NCBI GenBank assembly: GCA_944326855.1
Contig: CALVFO010000027.1
Location: 1-64,000, forward strand
Reading direction: 5' to 3'
Length of the DNA stretch: 64,000 bases
Source: an uncultured Alistipes sp.
GTDB lineage: Bacteria; Bacteroidota; Bacteroidia; Bacteroidales; Rikenellaceae
The notes under the pieces were generated by a model. It worked only from the letters and a program-made list of their open reading frames with translations. It ran no database searches and was not told where the DNA came from. Of this stretch, positions 51,938-61,782 are shown in pieces. Within the stretch, counting starts at the first letter, position 1. Each line of letters starts with the position of its first letter. The position numbers and the translations under genes are program-made.

Positions 51938-53179
51938 ATGGTAAGAATAAAACCTTTTCGGGGCATTCGTCCCCCTGCCGAACATGCTGCCGAGGTAGCT
52001 TCCCGTCCGTACGATGTACTCAACTCCCGGGAAGCGCGGGATGAGGCGACCGAAAAATCGCTGTTGCATATCATCAAACCCGAGATCGATTTCGAACCGA
52101 TTGCGGATGAACATTCCCAGCAGGTATACGACAAAGCCGTGGAAAATTTCAAGAAATGGCGCGATGAGGGTTGGTTGGTGCAGGATGACACGGACAAATA
52201 TTATGTGTATGCCCAAACGATGAACGGTCGTACCCAGTACGGATTGGTGGCGGCCTGTCATTTCGGGGATTATATGCAGAATAAGATTAAAAAGCACGAG
52301 TTGACCCGTCCCGACAAGGAGGAAGACCGTATGATTCATGTGCGCAATCAGAATGCCAACATCGAACCGGTATTTTTCTCCTATCCGGCCGTTCCCGAGG
52401 TGGATGAAATTATTCGCCGGGTGGTTTCCGAACAGCAACCTGTGTACGATTTTACGGCGGCCGACGGTTTCGGTCACCATTTTTGGGTGATCGACGATGA
52501 AGCCGTACAGCAGCGGATCACCGAGTTATTCCGCGATATTCCGGCTTTGTACGTGGCCGACGGACATCATCGTACGGCTGCTGCCGCCCGGGTGGGCCAA
52601 GAAAAAATGGAGGCTAATCCGAATCATATGGGGGAAGAGGAGTATAATTATTTCCTGGCGGTGATTTTCCCCGACGATCAGCTTCAGATTATCGACTATA
52701 ACCGTGTGGTGAAGGATCTGAACGGTTTGACCCCGACGGAATTGTTGGAAAAACTGACTGTCGATTTCGAGGTGGAAGAGAAAGGAACGGAACCTTATCG
52801 CCCCGATCGTTTGCATAATTTCGGAATGTACCTGGCAGGGCGTTGGTACAGCCTCACGGCCAAACCCGGCACCTATGACGATCAGGATCCGATCGGGGTG
52901 TTGGATGTGACTGTACTGTCGAATCGGGTACTTGATGCGTTGTTGGGGATCAAAGACCTGCGTACCGATAAACGGATCGATTTCGTGGGCGGGATTCGAG
53001 GTCTGGGTGAGTTGCAGCGGCGTGTGGACAGCGGGGAAATGAAAGTGGCCTTTGCCCTCTATCCTGTTTCGATGAAGCAATTGATCGATATCGCCGACTC
53101 GGGAAATATCATGCCGCCGAAAACGACCTGGTTCGAACCGAAATTGCGTTCGGGACTGGTGATTCACAGCCTGGATTAA
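51938..53179 (+). CDS. DUF1015 family protein
   Basis: This 413-residue protein is a full-length DUF1015 member with P-F-R-G-I-R-P at the start, R-P-Y-D-V-L-N and the strongest motif, V-A-D-G-H-H-R-T-A-A-A-A-R, near residue 207. The D-G-H-H-R element resembles the loop of ParB/Srx-fold proteins, some of which are serine kinases or nucleases. Placed after serC-serA with no phosphoserine phosphatase nearby, it probably belongs to serine metabolism, a recurrent linkage in Bacteroidales. The biochemical activity is not known to me. Confidence 0.9.
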   Translation: MVRIKPFRGIRPPAEHAAEVASRPYDVLNSREARDEATEKSLLHIIKPEIDFEPIADEHSQQVYDKAVENFKKWRDEGWLVQDDTDKYYVYAQTMNGRTQYGLVAACHFGDYMQNKIKKHELTRPDKEEDRMIHVRNQNANIEPVFFSYPAVPEVDEIIRRVVSEQQPVYDFTAADGFGHHFWVIDDEAVQQRITELFRDIPALYVADGHHRTAAAARVGQEKMEANPNHMGEEEYNYFLAVIFPDDQLQIIDYNRVVKDLNGLTPTELLEKLTVDFEVEEKGTEPYRPDRLHNFGMYLAGRWYSLTAKPGTYDDQDPIGVLDVTVLSNRVLDALLGIKDLRTDKRIDFVGGIRGLGELQRRVDSGEMKVAFALYPVSMKQLIDIADSGNIMPPKTTWFEPKLRSGLVIHSLD

Positions 53180-53676
53180 TACTCTCTCGGTGCGTTTCGC
53201 ACGGAGGAGACCGGACGTCGGCGTCCGACGGGCAACCTTGATGGAAACCACCTTATCGACATGGTTTTATCCTTGAAGATAAGGTGGTTTCTTGGCTGAA
53301 GCTCGTTTTAGAGAGACTGGATTCCCGCTCCCTGAAACGACGCTTGTGACGAGAACCGATTGGAGTTATTCGGGAGGGAATGCGGTTTGTCGTTCGGGGA
53401 AAACGGAATCCGAATATCGGAACCTTAAGAACCGATCGACAAATCAGAATGATCCTTTTCCCGGAAGACAGCTCCCCCGTTCGGGCTGTGCGGAGTCGGG
53501 GCTTTCGGGGGGGGCAGGAATGAATCGACGGGGAATCCCGGAAATATTCCCGGCCTGCCATCATGACGGAATCGGAATTTTGAAATGGTTTATTCTGAGG
53601 GAGAAATCCTCGGAAAATTTCGTTTAGGTATCGTAAAAAAATAAGAAAAATTATTATCGACTTGCTAAAAAATAGT
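53180..53676. other. 0.5-kb gap between the serine and oxidoreductase operons
   Basis: No gene with support. A 111-codon frame at 53292-53627 lacks any domain and is Arg/Ser/Gly-rich. The stretch begins with a hairpin and ends in AT-rich promoter DNA. Confidence 0.45.
53244..53291 (+). terminator. hairpin, probable terminator of the serine operon
   Basis: GAAACCACCTTATC and GATAAGGTGGTTTC form a perfect 14-bp stem around a 20-nt loop, about 65 bp after the DUF1015 stop. No long T run follows. Confidence 0.5.
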
Positions 53677-53684
53677 TAAATTTG
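53677..53684 (+). promoter_or_regulatory. -7 promoter element of the oxidoreductase operon
   Basis: TAAATTTG matches TAnnTTTG exactly in an AT-rich tract, 22 bp before the first start codon. Confidence 0.6.
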
Positions 53685-53705
53685 TAAAGCAAATTCAAGT
53701 AAATT

Positions 53706-53936
53706 ATGTCAAAGATAAAGGGAAAGGTGTTGATCGACCGCGAACGCTGCAAAGGTTGCGATTTATGCGTGGTGGCGTGTCCGGTTCATATCCTGGCCCT
53801 GGCCGACCAGGTGAACGCCAGAGGCTATCATTTCAGCATGGTACAACAGCCCGAATCCTGCATCGGATGTGCCAGTTGTGCCCTGGTATGCCCGGATAGC
53901 TGTATCACGGTATACCGTCAGAAAGTAGAAGCCTAG
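53706..53936 (+). CDS. 2-oxoacid:ferredoxin oxidoreductase, ferredoxin-type (delta) subunit
   Basis: This 76-residue protein carries two 4Fe-4S motifs: C-K-G-C-D-L-C-V-V-A-C-P near residues 15-26 and C-I-G-C-A-S-C-A-L-V-C-P near 53-64. It relays electrons in the oxidoreductase complex encoded by the next three genes. The order delta-alpha-beta-gamma and short spacing (27 bp to the next gene) mark one operon. Confidence 0.93.
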   Translation: MSKIKGKVLIDRERCKGCDLCVVACPVHILALADQVNARGYHFSMVQQPESCIGCASCALVCPDSCITVYRQKVEA

Positions 53937-53963
53937 TCGAAAAGTATAACATCAAACGAAACG

Positions 53964-55049
53964 ATGGAAGAGGTAAAATTGATGAAGGGGAACGAAGTGG
54001 TGGCCGAAGCTGCGGTACGATGCGGCTGTGACGGCTATTTCGGCTACCCCATCACGCCCCAGTCAGAAATTCTGGAGACGCTCATGCAGATGCGCCCGTG
54101 GGAAACTACCGGGATGGTGGTTTTGCAGGCCGAAAGCGAAGTGGCCGCCATCAATATGGTTTATGGAGGGGCGGCATGCGGTAAAAAAGTGATGACCTCC
54201 TCGTCGAGTCCCGGTATCAGCCTGATGTGCGAAGGATTGAGCTATCTGGCCGGAGCCGAACTGCCTTGCGTGGTGGTCAATGTGTCGCGTGGAGGTCCCG
54301 GTTTGGGAACGATCCAGCCTTCGCAGGCCGACTATTTTCAGGCGGTCAAAGGAGGCGGTCACGGCGATTACCACCTGATTGTCCTGGCCCCCAATTCGGT
54401 ACAGGAAATGTACGATTTCGTCTTTTTGGGATTCGAACTGGCCTTCCGCTACCTGAATCCGGTGATGATTCTCTCCGACGGGGTCATCGGCCAGATGATG
54501 GAAAAAGTAGTATTGTCGGCGCCGGTTGCCCGTTGGACGGATGAACAGATTGCGGCCCAGAGTTCTTCATGGGCGGTCTATGGGAAACCCGAAACTCGTA
54601 CGCGGAATATCGTCACCTCGTTGGAACTCGAGGCCGATCGGCAGGAAAAGGTCAATCTCAAATTGATCGAAAAATATCGTCGTGTGGCGGCTGAAGAGGT
54701 CCGTTACGAGACTTCCCTGTGCGAGGATGCGGATTATGTGCTGGTGGCATACGGTTCATCGGCCCGTATTTGTGCCAAAGTGGTGGAAATGGCCCGCGAA
54801 GAGGGACATAAGGTCGGTTTGTTGCGTCCTATTACGTTGTATCCGTTCCCGACAAAGGCGATTCGTGAACTCGCTGATCGGGTCAAAGGTTTTCTGTCGG
54901 TGGAAATGAACGCAGGACAGATGGTCGAAGATGTACGTCTGGCGGCCGAACATTGCGCTCCGGTGGCCCATTATGGCCGCATGGGCGGAGTGGTACACTC
55001 TCCCAGCGAGGTGTACGAAGCATTGAAACGGGAATTTATCAATCAGTGA
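53964..55049 (+). CDS. vorB: 2-oxoacid:ferredoxin oxidoreductase alpha subunit (VorB/KorA-type)
   Basis: This 361-residue subunit has the pyrimidine-binding TPP domain and the transketolase C-terminal-like domain. The segments K-G-N-E-V-V-A-E-A-A, G-Y-P-I-T-P-Q-S-E-I and T-S-S-S-S-P-G-I-S-L-M are diagnostic. The complex converts a 2-oxoacid plus CoA to an acyl-CoA, CO2 and reduced ferredoxin, or the reverse. Branched-chain (2-oxoisovalerate) or 2-oxoglutarate specificity cannot be told from sequence; similar proteins are annotated VorB. Confidence 0.92.
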   Translation: MEEVKLMKGNEVVAEAAVRCGCDGYFGYPITPQSEILETLMQMRPWETTGMVVLQAESEVAAINMVYGGAACGKKVMTSSSSPGISLMCEGLSYLAGAELPCVVVNVSRGGPGLGTIQPSQADYFQAVKGGGHGDYHLIVLAPNSVQEMYDFVFLGFELAFRYLNPVMILSDGVIGQMMEKVVLSAPVARWTDEQIAAQSSSWAVYGKPETRTRNIVTSLELEADRQEKVNLKLIEKYRRVAAEEVRYETSLCEDADYVLVAYGSSARICAKVVEMAREEGHKVGLLRPITLYPFPTKAIRELADRVKGFLSVEMNAGQMVEDVRLAAEHCAPVAHYGRMGGVVHSPSEVYEALKREFINQ

Positions 55050-55054
55050 AAATC

Positions 55055-55825
55055 ATGGCAGCAGAAGTGGAAATGAAACCCGAAAATCTGGTTTATGCCA
55101 AACCGCGTCTGATTACCGACAAGACGATGCACTATTGTCCGGGATGCAGCCACGGGGTCGTTCATAAACTGGTGGCCGAGGTGATTGACGAAATGGGCCT
55201 CGAACACGATGCAATCGGTATTTCACCGGTAGGATGCGCTGTGCTGGCTTACGATTATATCGATATCGATTGGGTGGAATCCGCCCATGGTCGGGCTACG
55301 ACTTTAGCGACGGCCATTAAACGTTTGCGTCCCGATAAGATGGTGTTTACCTATCAGGGCGACGGCGACTTGGCGGCTATCGGTACCGGCGAGACCATTC
55401 ATGCCGGCAACCGGGGCGAGAATATCACCATTATTTTTATCAATAACGCCATTTATGGAATGACGGGCGGTCAGATGGCCCCCACGACACTGGTGGGCAT
55501 GAAAACGGCCACGACGCCTTATGGTCGCGATACCCACTTGAACGGGTATCCCTATAAAATCGGGGAAGTGATGAGTTTGTTGGACGGAGTATGTTATGTG
55601 ACTCGTCAGAGCGTTCATACTCCGGCGGCGGTACGCAAGGCGAAAAAAGCCATCCGCAAAGCGTTTGAAAATTCAATGGCGGGCCGGGGTCTTTCTTTGG
55701 TCGAGATTGTGGCGACCTGCAATTCGGGGTGGAAACTTTCTCCGGTCGAAGCCAACCGTTGGATGGAAGAGCACATGATGGAGTTCTATCCGTTGGGTGA
55801 TTTGAAAGATACCGAGAAGAAGTAA
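55055..55825 (+). CDS. 2-oxoacid:ferredoxin oxidoreductase beta subunit, TPP-binding
   Basis: This 256-residue subunit binds thiamine diphosphate. Key features are H-Y-C-P-G-C-S-H-G near the start, the G-D-G-D-L-A-A-I-G motif and the metal-binding N-N-A-I-Y-G-M-T-G-G-Q. It starts five bases after the alpha-subunit stop; the open frame upstream (to 54953) lies within the alpha gene and is not used. It forms the catalytic heterodimer with the alpha subunit. Confidence 0.94.
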   Translation: MAAEVEMKPENLVYAKPRLITDKTMHYCPGCSHGVVHKLVAEVIDEMGLEHDAIGISPVGCAVLAYDYIDIDWVESAHGRATTLATAIKRLRPDKMVFTYQGDGDLAAIGTGETIHAGNRGENITIIFINNAIYGMTGGQMAPTTLVGMKTATTPYGRDTHLNGYPYKIGEVMSLLDGVCYVTRQSVHTPAAVRKAKKAIRKAFENSMAGRGLSLVEIVATCNSGWKLSPVEANRWMEEHMMEFYPLGDLKDTEKK

Positions 55826-55832
55826 TACGACT

Positions 55833-56378
55833 ATGATAAAGGAAGAGATCATTATTGCGGGTTTCGGCGGACAGGGAGTCCTGTCGATGGGAAAAATACT
55901 GGCCTACTCCGGCGTCATGCAGGGATTGGAAGTCAGTTGGATGCCTTCGTACGGTCCTGAAATGCGAGGCGGTACGGCCAACGTGACGGTGATTCTGAGC
56001 GATCGTCCGATCAGCTCCCCCATTTCGCACGATTTCGATACGGCCATCATTCTCAATCAGCAGAGTATGGACAAATTCGAGCCGATGGTCAAGCCCGGCG
56101 GCGTATTGATTTACGATCCTAACGGAATCACCCGCACTCCGGAACGCCAAGATATTCAGGTGTATTCCATCGATGCGACGGCGGAAGCGGCCCGTTCAGG
56201 CAATATGCGGGTTTTCAATACGATGATTCTGGGCGGTTATCTGAAGGTCAAACCCATTCTGACGTTCGATTACGTGATCGCAGGGTTGGCCAAATCGTTG
56301 CCCGAACGTTTGCACAAGTTGTTGCCGGCCAATGAGGCGGCCATTCGTCAGGGCATGGAGTTGATTCGTCCCCGGTAA
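55833..56378 (+). CDS. 2-oxoacid:ferredoxin oxidoreductase gamma subunit
   Basis: This 181-residue subunit has the typical G-F-G-G-Q-G-V-L-S-M-G-K-I-L start and the E-M-R-G-G-T-A-N-V-T motif. It completes the four-subunit complex and is thought to take part in CoA binding. It begins seven bases after the beta subunit; a strong terminator follows. Confidence 0.94.
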   Translation: MIKEEIIIAGFGGQGVLSMGKILAYSGVMQGLEVSWMPSYGPEMRGGTANVTVILSDRPISSPISHDFDTAIILNQQSMDKFEPMVKPGGVLIYDPNGITRTPERQDIQVYSIDATAEAARSGNMRVFNTMILGGYLKVKPILTFDYVIAGLAKSLPERLHKLLPANEAAIRQGMELIRPR

Positions 56379-56412
56379 TTCCGGGACACCGTATGGCGGT
56401 GCTTCTTATCGA

Positions 56413-56454
56413 ACAGCGAAGTCTTTTCTCGAAAGACTTCGCTGTGTTGTTTTT
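56413..56454 (+). terminator. terminator of the oxidoreductase operon
   Basis: ACAGCGAAGTCTTT and AAAGACTTCGCTGT form a perfect 14-bp stem with a 5-nt loop, followed by GTTGTTTTTA. Confidence 0.9.
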
Positions 56455-56636
56455 AGGGAATTGGCGGGGAAAATGGTTGCGACTTGCCGGGTGAGAATCC
56501 TTCGGTGTCGCTGATTTTCGTTTTTATGTTCGAAAACGGTATGTTCGGAAACAAACCTTGTGCGGAGGATCTGGCGGCTATATCTCCTCCGGGATCCCTT
56601 TATTCTCTGTGGAAAATTCCGTATTTTCGAGGCAAA

Positions 56637-57233
56637 ATGGACGTTATGAACGAGCTGGAAAAAATGCGTGGCGGTCTGTTGGCCGATATGCGGGCGGAAG
56701 AGCTGCAACAGAGTTTCATGCACTGCAAAAAGTTGTTGGCACGCCTGAGAAACATGACTATTTACGACGAAGATTACCGAACCTTGTTGGAAGAGTTGGT
56801 GCCCGGCATACCGTCTACGTCGATCATTATCCCGCCGTTTTATTGCGATCACGGTCATGGCATCCGTCTGGGAGAACAGGTGTTTGTGAATGCGGGCTGT
56901 ACGTTTTTGGACGGAGCCTATATTACCATTGGCGATTACACACTCATCGGTCCGGACGTGCGCATTTATACGCCCCACCACCCGATGGATTATCGGGAAC
57001 GTCGTTCTCCGCTGGAATATGCCTGCCCGGTGACGATCGGACGGGATTGTTGGATCGGAGGTGGAACGGTCATCTGTCCGGGGGTCAGGATCGGCGATCG
57101 GGTGGTGATCGGTGCGGGCAGCGTGGTTGTACACGATATTCCGGAGGATTGTGTGGCGGTGGGGAATCCGGCCGTGGTGAAAAAGCGGCTGCGTTCCCCG
57201 GAGCAAGCGGATCCGTCGGGTTCCCCGGAGTAA
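56637..57233 (+). CDS. sugar O-acetyltransferase (maltose/galactoside acetyltransferase type)
   Basis: This 198-residue protein starts with the Mac domain (E-K-M-R-G-G-L-L) and continues in the left-handed beta-helix hexapeptide repeats (I-T-I-G-D-Y-T-L-I-G-P-D-V, V-T-I-G-R-D-C-W-I-G-G-G-T-V). Active-site residues N and H appear in F-V-N-A-G-C and the T-P-H-H-P loop. It acetylates a sugar with acetyl-CoA. Start ATG at 56637 (or 56646) is chosen because the longer open frame to 56484 has no family counterpart. The last 20 residues are Pro/Ser/Glu-rich. Confidence 0.88.
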   Translation: MDVMNELEKMRGGLLADMRAEELQQSFMHCKKLLARLRNMTIYDEDYRTLLEELVPGIPSTSIIIPPFYCDHGHGIRLGEQVFVNAGCTFLDGAYITIGDYTLIGPDVRIYTPHHPMDYRERRSPLEYACPVTIGRDCWIGGGTVICPGVRIGDRVVIGAGSVVVHDIPEDCVAVGNPAVVKKRLRSPEQADPSGSPE

Positions 57234-57341
57234 GGTGGAACGCAGGACAAGACTCCGAGGTAGAACTTCAGGTATCTCGAACCCCAATCCCCCCAAGCCA
57301 CTCTTTTTAGCTGCCGGGTCGGAGAAATTCACCTGGCTCGT

Positions 57342-57971
57342 TCAATCTTTTTGCATCTCTTCGTAGCTGCGCAGTGTGGGCAGACTCCAGTGGTACTTGA
57401 CGGCGAGGATGCGGCAGGCTACGACCGAAATGGCCGATATGATTTGCACCGTATTCGCATGCAGGTTGAGTTGTAACCCGATCCAATAAAACAGTCCCCC
57501 GACCACACAGGCCAGTGCATAGATATCTTTGCGGAAAATAAGCGGTTCTTCGTTGATCAGGATGTCGCGCATGACGCCTCCGAAAGCCCCGGTGATCGTT
57601 CCCATCACGACGGCTACCCAAAAGGGAAATCCGGCCAACAGGGATTTCTGGATGCCCACGACCACAAACAGCGCCAACCCGATGGAGTCGAAGATAAAGA
57701 AAGTGTTGTTGAGTCGGATCAGGTATTTGCCGAAGATGATGACCAACAGCAGGGCCACGCCGGTAACGGTCAGGTAGATGCCGTTTTCCATCCAGAACGG
57801 GGTGATATCCAGCAACAGGTCGCGCAGCGTCCCGCCGCCGATGGCTGTAATCAGCCCTACGACATAGGCCCCGAACCAGTCGAATTGTTTGGCCGAAGCC
57901 AGTCGGATGCCACTGATGGCGAATGCCAGTGTTCCGAGCATCTCGATGATGGTCATGAATGTATTGCTCAT
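57342..57971 (-). CDS. trimeric intracellular cation channel family protein (UPF0126)
   Basis: This 209-residue protein has about seven membrane segments. The two repeats G-G-G-T-L-R-D-L-L-L and G-G-V-M-R-D-I-L identify the UPF0126/YicG group, prokaryotic relatives of TRIC channels. It probably forms a monovalent-cation or glycine-type channel in the inner membrane; the ligand here is not known. It lies 25 bp after fmt in the same direction and is convergent with the acetyltransferase gene. Confidence 0.9.
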   Translation of the reverse strand: MSNTFMTIIEMLGTLAFAISGIRLASAKQFDWFGAYVVGLITAIGGGTLRDLLLDITPFWMENGIYLTVTGVALLLVIIFGKYLIRLNNTFFIFDSIGLALFVVVGIQKSLLAGFPFWVAVVMGTITGAFGGVMRDILINEEPLIFRKDIYALACVVGGLFYWIGLQLNLHANTVQIISAISVVACRILAVKYHWSLPTLRSYEEMQKD

Positions 57972-57996
57972 CGTGGAAGGGTGTTTGGCCGTGAAA

Positions 57997-58962
57997 TTAT
58001 CGGGCTCGGTAAGAGGTGATGGATTTGAAACCGCGCAACAGCTCTTCGGTACTCATGCGTTTTTTCCCGGCCAGTTGCAGTTGTTCGATATGCAACCATC
58101 CGTCGGCGCAGGCGATGGAGAGTTCTTTTTTGCCGTCCGTGCGGATTTGGCCCGGAGTAACGGAAGGAGCATTTCCGATACGGGCTTTGTAGATTTTGAG
58201 GGTTTGAGGCGTGGCCGATGGCTCGTCGATGGTTTCCAGCTCGCACCAGGCTCCCGGATAGGGACTCAGGCCCCGAATCAGATTGCATATTTCGGCAGCC
58301 GGTTTATGCCAGTCGATTCGACAGGTCTCTTTGAAAATCTTGGGGGCCGGCTTGTCTGCCTGGCTGTCGATCTGCGGGATGGGTGTGGCTTCACCCCGGG
58401 CGATCCGTTCCACGGTTTGGAGGACCAGAGCCGTACCTTCCACCATCAGTTTGTCGTGCAGGCTGCCTGCGTCATCGGAGGGTTCGATGGTTACCCGCGT
58501 GCGTCCCAGAATGTCTCCTTTGTCGATTTCATGGTTCAGCATAAAGGTCGTTACCCCGGTTTCCGTCTCGCCGTTGATGACGGCCCAGTTGATCGGAGCC
58601 GCTCCCCGATAGTCCGGCAGCAACGAGGCGTGCAGGTTGAAGGTCCCCAAACGGGGGGCCTCCCAGATGATTTCGGGCAGCATCCGGAACGCAATGACGA
58701 TGCCCAGATCGGCCTCCAGGGCCCGAAACGTCTCAACGAACGTCGGATCTTTGAGCTTTTCGGGTTGCAAAACCGGCAGCCCGACCGACAGGGCATATTG
58801 TTTGACGGCCGATTGTTGCATCTTCAGACCGCGTCCGGCGGGTTTGTCGGGCGAAGTGACGACGGCCACCACCCGATATCCCTCTTCCACCAGTTTGCGC
58901 AGGGGCATGACGGCAAAATCCGGTGTGCCCAAATATACGATTTTCAGTTGTTTCGGATCCAT
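57997..58962 (-). CDS. fmt: methionyl-tRNA formyltransferase
   Basis: This 321-residue enzyme formylates initiator Met-tRNA. The N-terminal domain has V-Y-L-G-T-P-D-F-A-V, the catalytic H-A-S-L-L-P-D-Y-R-G-A-A-P-I and T-G-V-T-T-F. The C-terminal OB-like domain follows from about residue 205. The ATG at 58962 gives the standard start; a longer open frame to 59004 runs into the terminator region. The channel gene follows directly. Confidence 0.96.
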   Translation of the reverse strand: MDPKQLKIVYLGTPDFAVMPLRKLVEEGYRVVAVVTSPDKPAGRGLKMQQSAVKQYALSVGLPVLQPEKLKDPTFVETFRALEADLGIVIAFRMLPEIIWEAPRLGTFNLHASLLPDYRGAAPINWAVINGETETGVTTFMLNHEIDKGDILGRTRVTIEPSDDAGSLHDKLMVEGTALVLQTVERIARGEATPIPQIDSQADKPAPKIFKETCRIDWHKPAAEICNLIRGLSPYPGAWCELETIDEPSATPQTLKIYKARIGNAPSVTPGQIRTDGKKELSIACADGWLHIEQLQLAGKKRMSTEELLRGFKSITSYRAR

Positions 58963-59035
58963 GTTGAGTGTTGCTTCGGTATTAATCTGGAACGCTGGCT
59001 CCACATAGAGCCAGCATGGAGTCTTCGGGTCGGGA

Positions 59036-59073
59036 AAAATCGACTACCGGTGAGAATCGCTCACCGGTAGTCG
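59036..59073 (-). terminator. terminator of the permease-lptF-ribBA operon
   Basis: A 14-bp perfect stem (CGACTACCGGTGAG/CTCACCGGTAGTCG, 5-nt loop) is followed by ATTTTT on the minus strand. A smaller hairpin GCTGGCTC/GAGCCAGC at 58994-59015 lies just beyond it. Confidence 0.9.
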
Positions 59074-59102
59074 GGTATACAGCGAGACCGCATCGGCCGG
59101 TC

Positions 59103-60323
59103 TTATTTGAGCAGGCCCAGTTTGTGGCCCATGACCGCTTCTTTGGTCTTGAGGTATTTTTCGTTGTAGGGATTGGGCGCGATCACGATGGGTACGATTT
59201 GGTCGATGCTCAGTCCGTACCCTTCCAGTCCGGCCCGTTTGAGGGGATTGTTGGTCAGCAATTTCATTTTGGTGATCCCGATTTCGCGCAGAATGCTGGC
59301 CCCTACCCCATAGTCTCGTTCGTCGACCCGGAAGCCCAACTTGAGGTTGGCTTCGGCCGTATCGTAACCTTCTTCCTGAAGTTTATAGGCTTTCATCTTG
59401 TTGCACAGCCCGATACCCCGGCCTTCCTGATTCAGGTAGATGAGGGCTCCTTTGCCCTCTTTTTCGATCATCTGCATGGCTGTGTGGAGTTGGTCGCCGC
59501 AATCGCAACGATACGACCCCAGAATATCGCCCGTGGCACAGGAGGAGTGCATGCGTACCAGAACCGGTTCGTCTTTTTCCCAGCTGCCTTTGATCAGGGC
59601 GAAATGTTCCAGTCCGTTGCTTTTCTGCCGGAAGGGAATCATCTTGAATTCCCCCCAACGGGTGGGCATTTCGACCATGACGCCTTTTTCGACGATCGAT
59701 TCGCTCTTGAGCCGGTAGGCGATAATGTCGGCGATAGAAACGATTTTCAGATCGAATTTTTCGGCAATTTTCAACAGATCGCCCAAACGGGCCATCGTAC
59801 CGTCTTCGTTCATGATTTCGATCAGGGCGCCTCCCGGAGTCAGTCCCGCCATGCGGGTCAGATCCACGACGGCTTCGGTATGTCCCGGACGGCGCAGTAC
59901 GCCCTTGTTGCGGGCCCGCAACGGGAAGATATGTCCCGGGCGTCCCAGATCGCCGGGTTTGGTGGCGGGATCGACCAGGGCCCGGATGGTGTTGGCCCGT
60001 TCGAGTGCCGAAACTCCGGTCGTCGAACCTTCGCCCAGCCAGTCCACCGAAACGGTGAACGGCGTGCCCAGCAGAGAGGTGTTGTCCGCTACCTGCATGT
60101 TCAGTTCCAGTTCTTTGCACCGGTCTTCAGTCAGCGGGGCGCACATGACTCCCCGTCCGTTATGCAACATGAAATTGACGATTTCGGGGGTGATCTTTTC
60201 CCCGGCCACGATAAAGTCGCCTTCGTTTTCGCGGTCTTCGTCGTCGACCACGATCACGACTTTCCCGGCGCGGATGTCTTCGAGAACCTCTTCGACACTA
60301 TTGAGCGTTCGCTGTTTTTCCAT
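59103..60323 (-). CDS. ribBA: bifunctional DHBP synthase/GTP cyclohydrolase II
   Basis: This 406-residue fusion makes two riboflavin precursors. The N-terminal RibB domain has [14 protein letters not shown] and R-P-G-H; the C-terminal RibA domain begins near residue 210 and has zinc cysteines in C-A-T-G-D and C-D-C-G and the R-E-G-R-G-I-G-L motif. Both active sites look intact. Its start overlaps the 3' end of the lptF-type gene by 26 bases, so translation is likely coupled. No FMN riboswitch was recognised. Confidence 0.96.
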   Translation of the reverse strand: MEKQRTLNSVEEVLEDIRAGKVVIVVDDEDRENEGDFIVAGEKITPEIVNFMLHNGRGVMCAPLTEDRCKELELNMQVADNTSLLGTPFTVSVDWLGEGSTTGVSALERANTIRALVDPATKPGDLGRPGHIFPLRARNKGVLRRPGHTEAVVDLTRMAGLTPGGALIEIMNEDGTMARLGDLLKIAEKFDLKIVSIADIIAYRLKSESIVEKGVMVEMPTRWGEFKMIPFRQKSNGLEHFALIKGSWEKDEPVLVRMHSSCATGDILGSYRCDCGDQLHTAMQMIEKEGKGALIYLNQEGRGIGLCNKMKAYKLQEEGYDTAEANLKLGFRVDERDYGVGASILREIGITKMKLLTNNPLKRAGLEGYGLSIDQIVPIVIAPNPYNEKYLKTKEAVMGHKLGLLK

Positions 60324-61782
60324 CTTTGTGTCTATTTCGTTTGAGAATATTTTGCAACTGTGTTTTCAACTTTTTGTACTGCATGTGATACCATTCGGCA
60401 TTGAGCAGGTTGGAGTCGTTGGTAGCCTTGTAGGTCAGGTAGATCGATATGGGCAGCAGAATGAACGACGAAATCCAGACTCCCTGGAATGACGACCAGC
60501 TTCCTTCACGGGCCATTTTTTCCCCGGTCATGGAGATGATGTAATAAATGACGAAAAAGGCGACCGACACGACGATCGGAGTTCCCAGACCTCCTTTGCG
60601 GATGATGGCGCCCAGCGGAGCCCCGATCAGGAAGAAGATCATGATCGACGCCGGCAGGGACATTTTGTTGTGCCAGGCAATCTGGAAACGATAGAGTTGG
60701 CTGAGGGCGTCTTTGGAGGTCGTTTCGTCGAACGTATAGGAATTGCGGGCGTTTTTGGCGCTTTGAATGGCCGATTCGTACAGGTCTCTTTTCTGACGCA
60801 CGTCCACATCCGGAATCTGGGCCATAATATCCAGTTGCTGTTTCCCCTGCGGTTTGGACAGCGAATCGACCACGATCGACAGATCGTGCGGGAACAGGAA
60901 GGATTGCATCATGGGGTCGTATGAGGCCGAAGAGGTCTCTTCGCTGAGTCGCCGCAGCGAATCGATGCCGATTTCCAGATCGTGGATATTCTTGGTCTGG
61001 CTGTTGTTGCTGAACAGAGACATGTCGCTGCGCTCGAAATCGAAACCCGACAGGGGAATGACGCCTTTCTGTACGTCGAACATATTATGGCGTAAGGCGC
61101 TGTTGGTATACCAGTCGGCATAGCTGCGAGTGTTCTCATAGGTTTCTCCGTTGTAGAGCGTCACCAGCAAGAAGCGCTTGTCGTCCGACAAGGTAATGTA
61201 TCCCGAATCGGCTACGGTGGTAGTCATGTTTCCGCTTGGATCCCGGGTGTCGTAAATGAGTACGTCGGTCAGCAGTTTGGTTTTCGGGTTCTGTTTGCCT
61301 ACGCGGATACTCATGTTTTCGATGCCGTTGAAGAAGATGCCGTCTTTGAATTCGATGGATTGTTTTTGTTGTCGGACGTCGTATAGCAGGGCGAACATTT
61401 TCTGGGTTGCGTAAGGGACCAGGTTGTTGGCCACGAAGAAACTGGCTACGGCGATGAAAAAGACGACGATGATCAATGGCTGGAGAATGCGGGGCAGCGA
61501 GATTCCGGCCGATTTGAGGGCCAGCAGTTCGTAGTGTTCGCCCATGTTTCCCAGCGTCATGATGGCGGCCAGTAGGGTGGCCAGCGGCAGGGCCATCGGA
61601 ATCAGGGTAGCCGAGACATACCACATCAGTTCGAAGATCACGTCCAGCCCGATACCTTTGCCTACCAGTTCGTCGATATAACGCCACATGAATTGCAGCA
61701 GCAGAACGAACATCACGATGAAAAACGTGAGGATCATCGGCCCCAGATAGGCTTTGAGGATCAGTTTGTGGACGGTTTTCAT
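60298..61782 (-). CDS. LptF/LptG family permease
   Basis: This 494-residue membrane protein is a YjgP/YjgQ-type permease of the lipopolysaccharide transport system. Three N-terminal and three C-terminal membrane segments flank a large periplasmic domain (about residues 130-370). The first helix [16 protein letters not shown] and the [15 protein letters not shown] coupling-helix motif are diagnostic. It should work with LptB and a second permease elsewhere. It overlaps the metal permease gene by four bases (ATGA) and ribBA by 26. Confidence 0.93.
   Translation of the reverse strand: MKTVHKLILKAYLGPMILTFFIVMFVLLLQFMWRYIDELVGKGIGLDVIFELMWYVSATLIPMALPLATLLAAIMTLGNMGEHYELLALKSAGISLPRILQPLIIVVFFIAVASFFVANNLVPYATQKMFALLYDVRQQKQSIEFKDGIFFNGIENMSIRVGKQNPKTKLLTDVLIYDTRDPSGNMTTTVADSGYITLSDDKRFLLVTLYNGETYENTRSYADWYTNSALRHNMFDVQKGVIPLSGFDFERSDMSLFSNNSQTKNIHDLEIGIDSLRRLSEETSSASYDPMMQSFLFPHDLSIVVDSLSKPQGKQQLDIMAQIPDVDVRQKRDLYESAIQSAKNARNSYTFDETTSKDALSQLYRFQIAWHNKMSLPASIMIFFLIGAPLGAIIRKGGLGTPIVVSVAFFVIYYIISMTGEKMAREGSWSSFQGVWISSFILLPISIYLTYKATNDSNLLNAEWYHMQYKKLKTQLQNILKRNRHKDGKTANAQ

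Noticed and set aside
53292-53627. 111-codon plus-strand frame before the oxidoreductase operon
   Set aside because: No domain or signal and biased composition; overlaps the region between a terminator-like hairpin and the operon promoter.
58963-59102. FMN riboswitch ahead of the riboflavin gene
   Set aside because: The hairpins lie downstream of ribBA, not upstream, and one has a T run on the minus strand; they are a terminator. ribBA itself starts inside the lptF-type gene with no leader.
59016-60344. 442-codon frame antisense to ribBA
   Set aside because: Shadow of ribBA; the real gene has both catalytic domains intact on the opposite strand.
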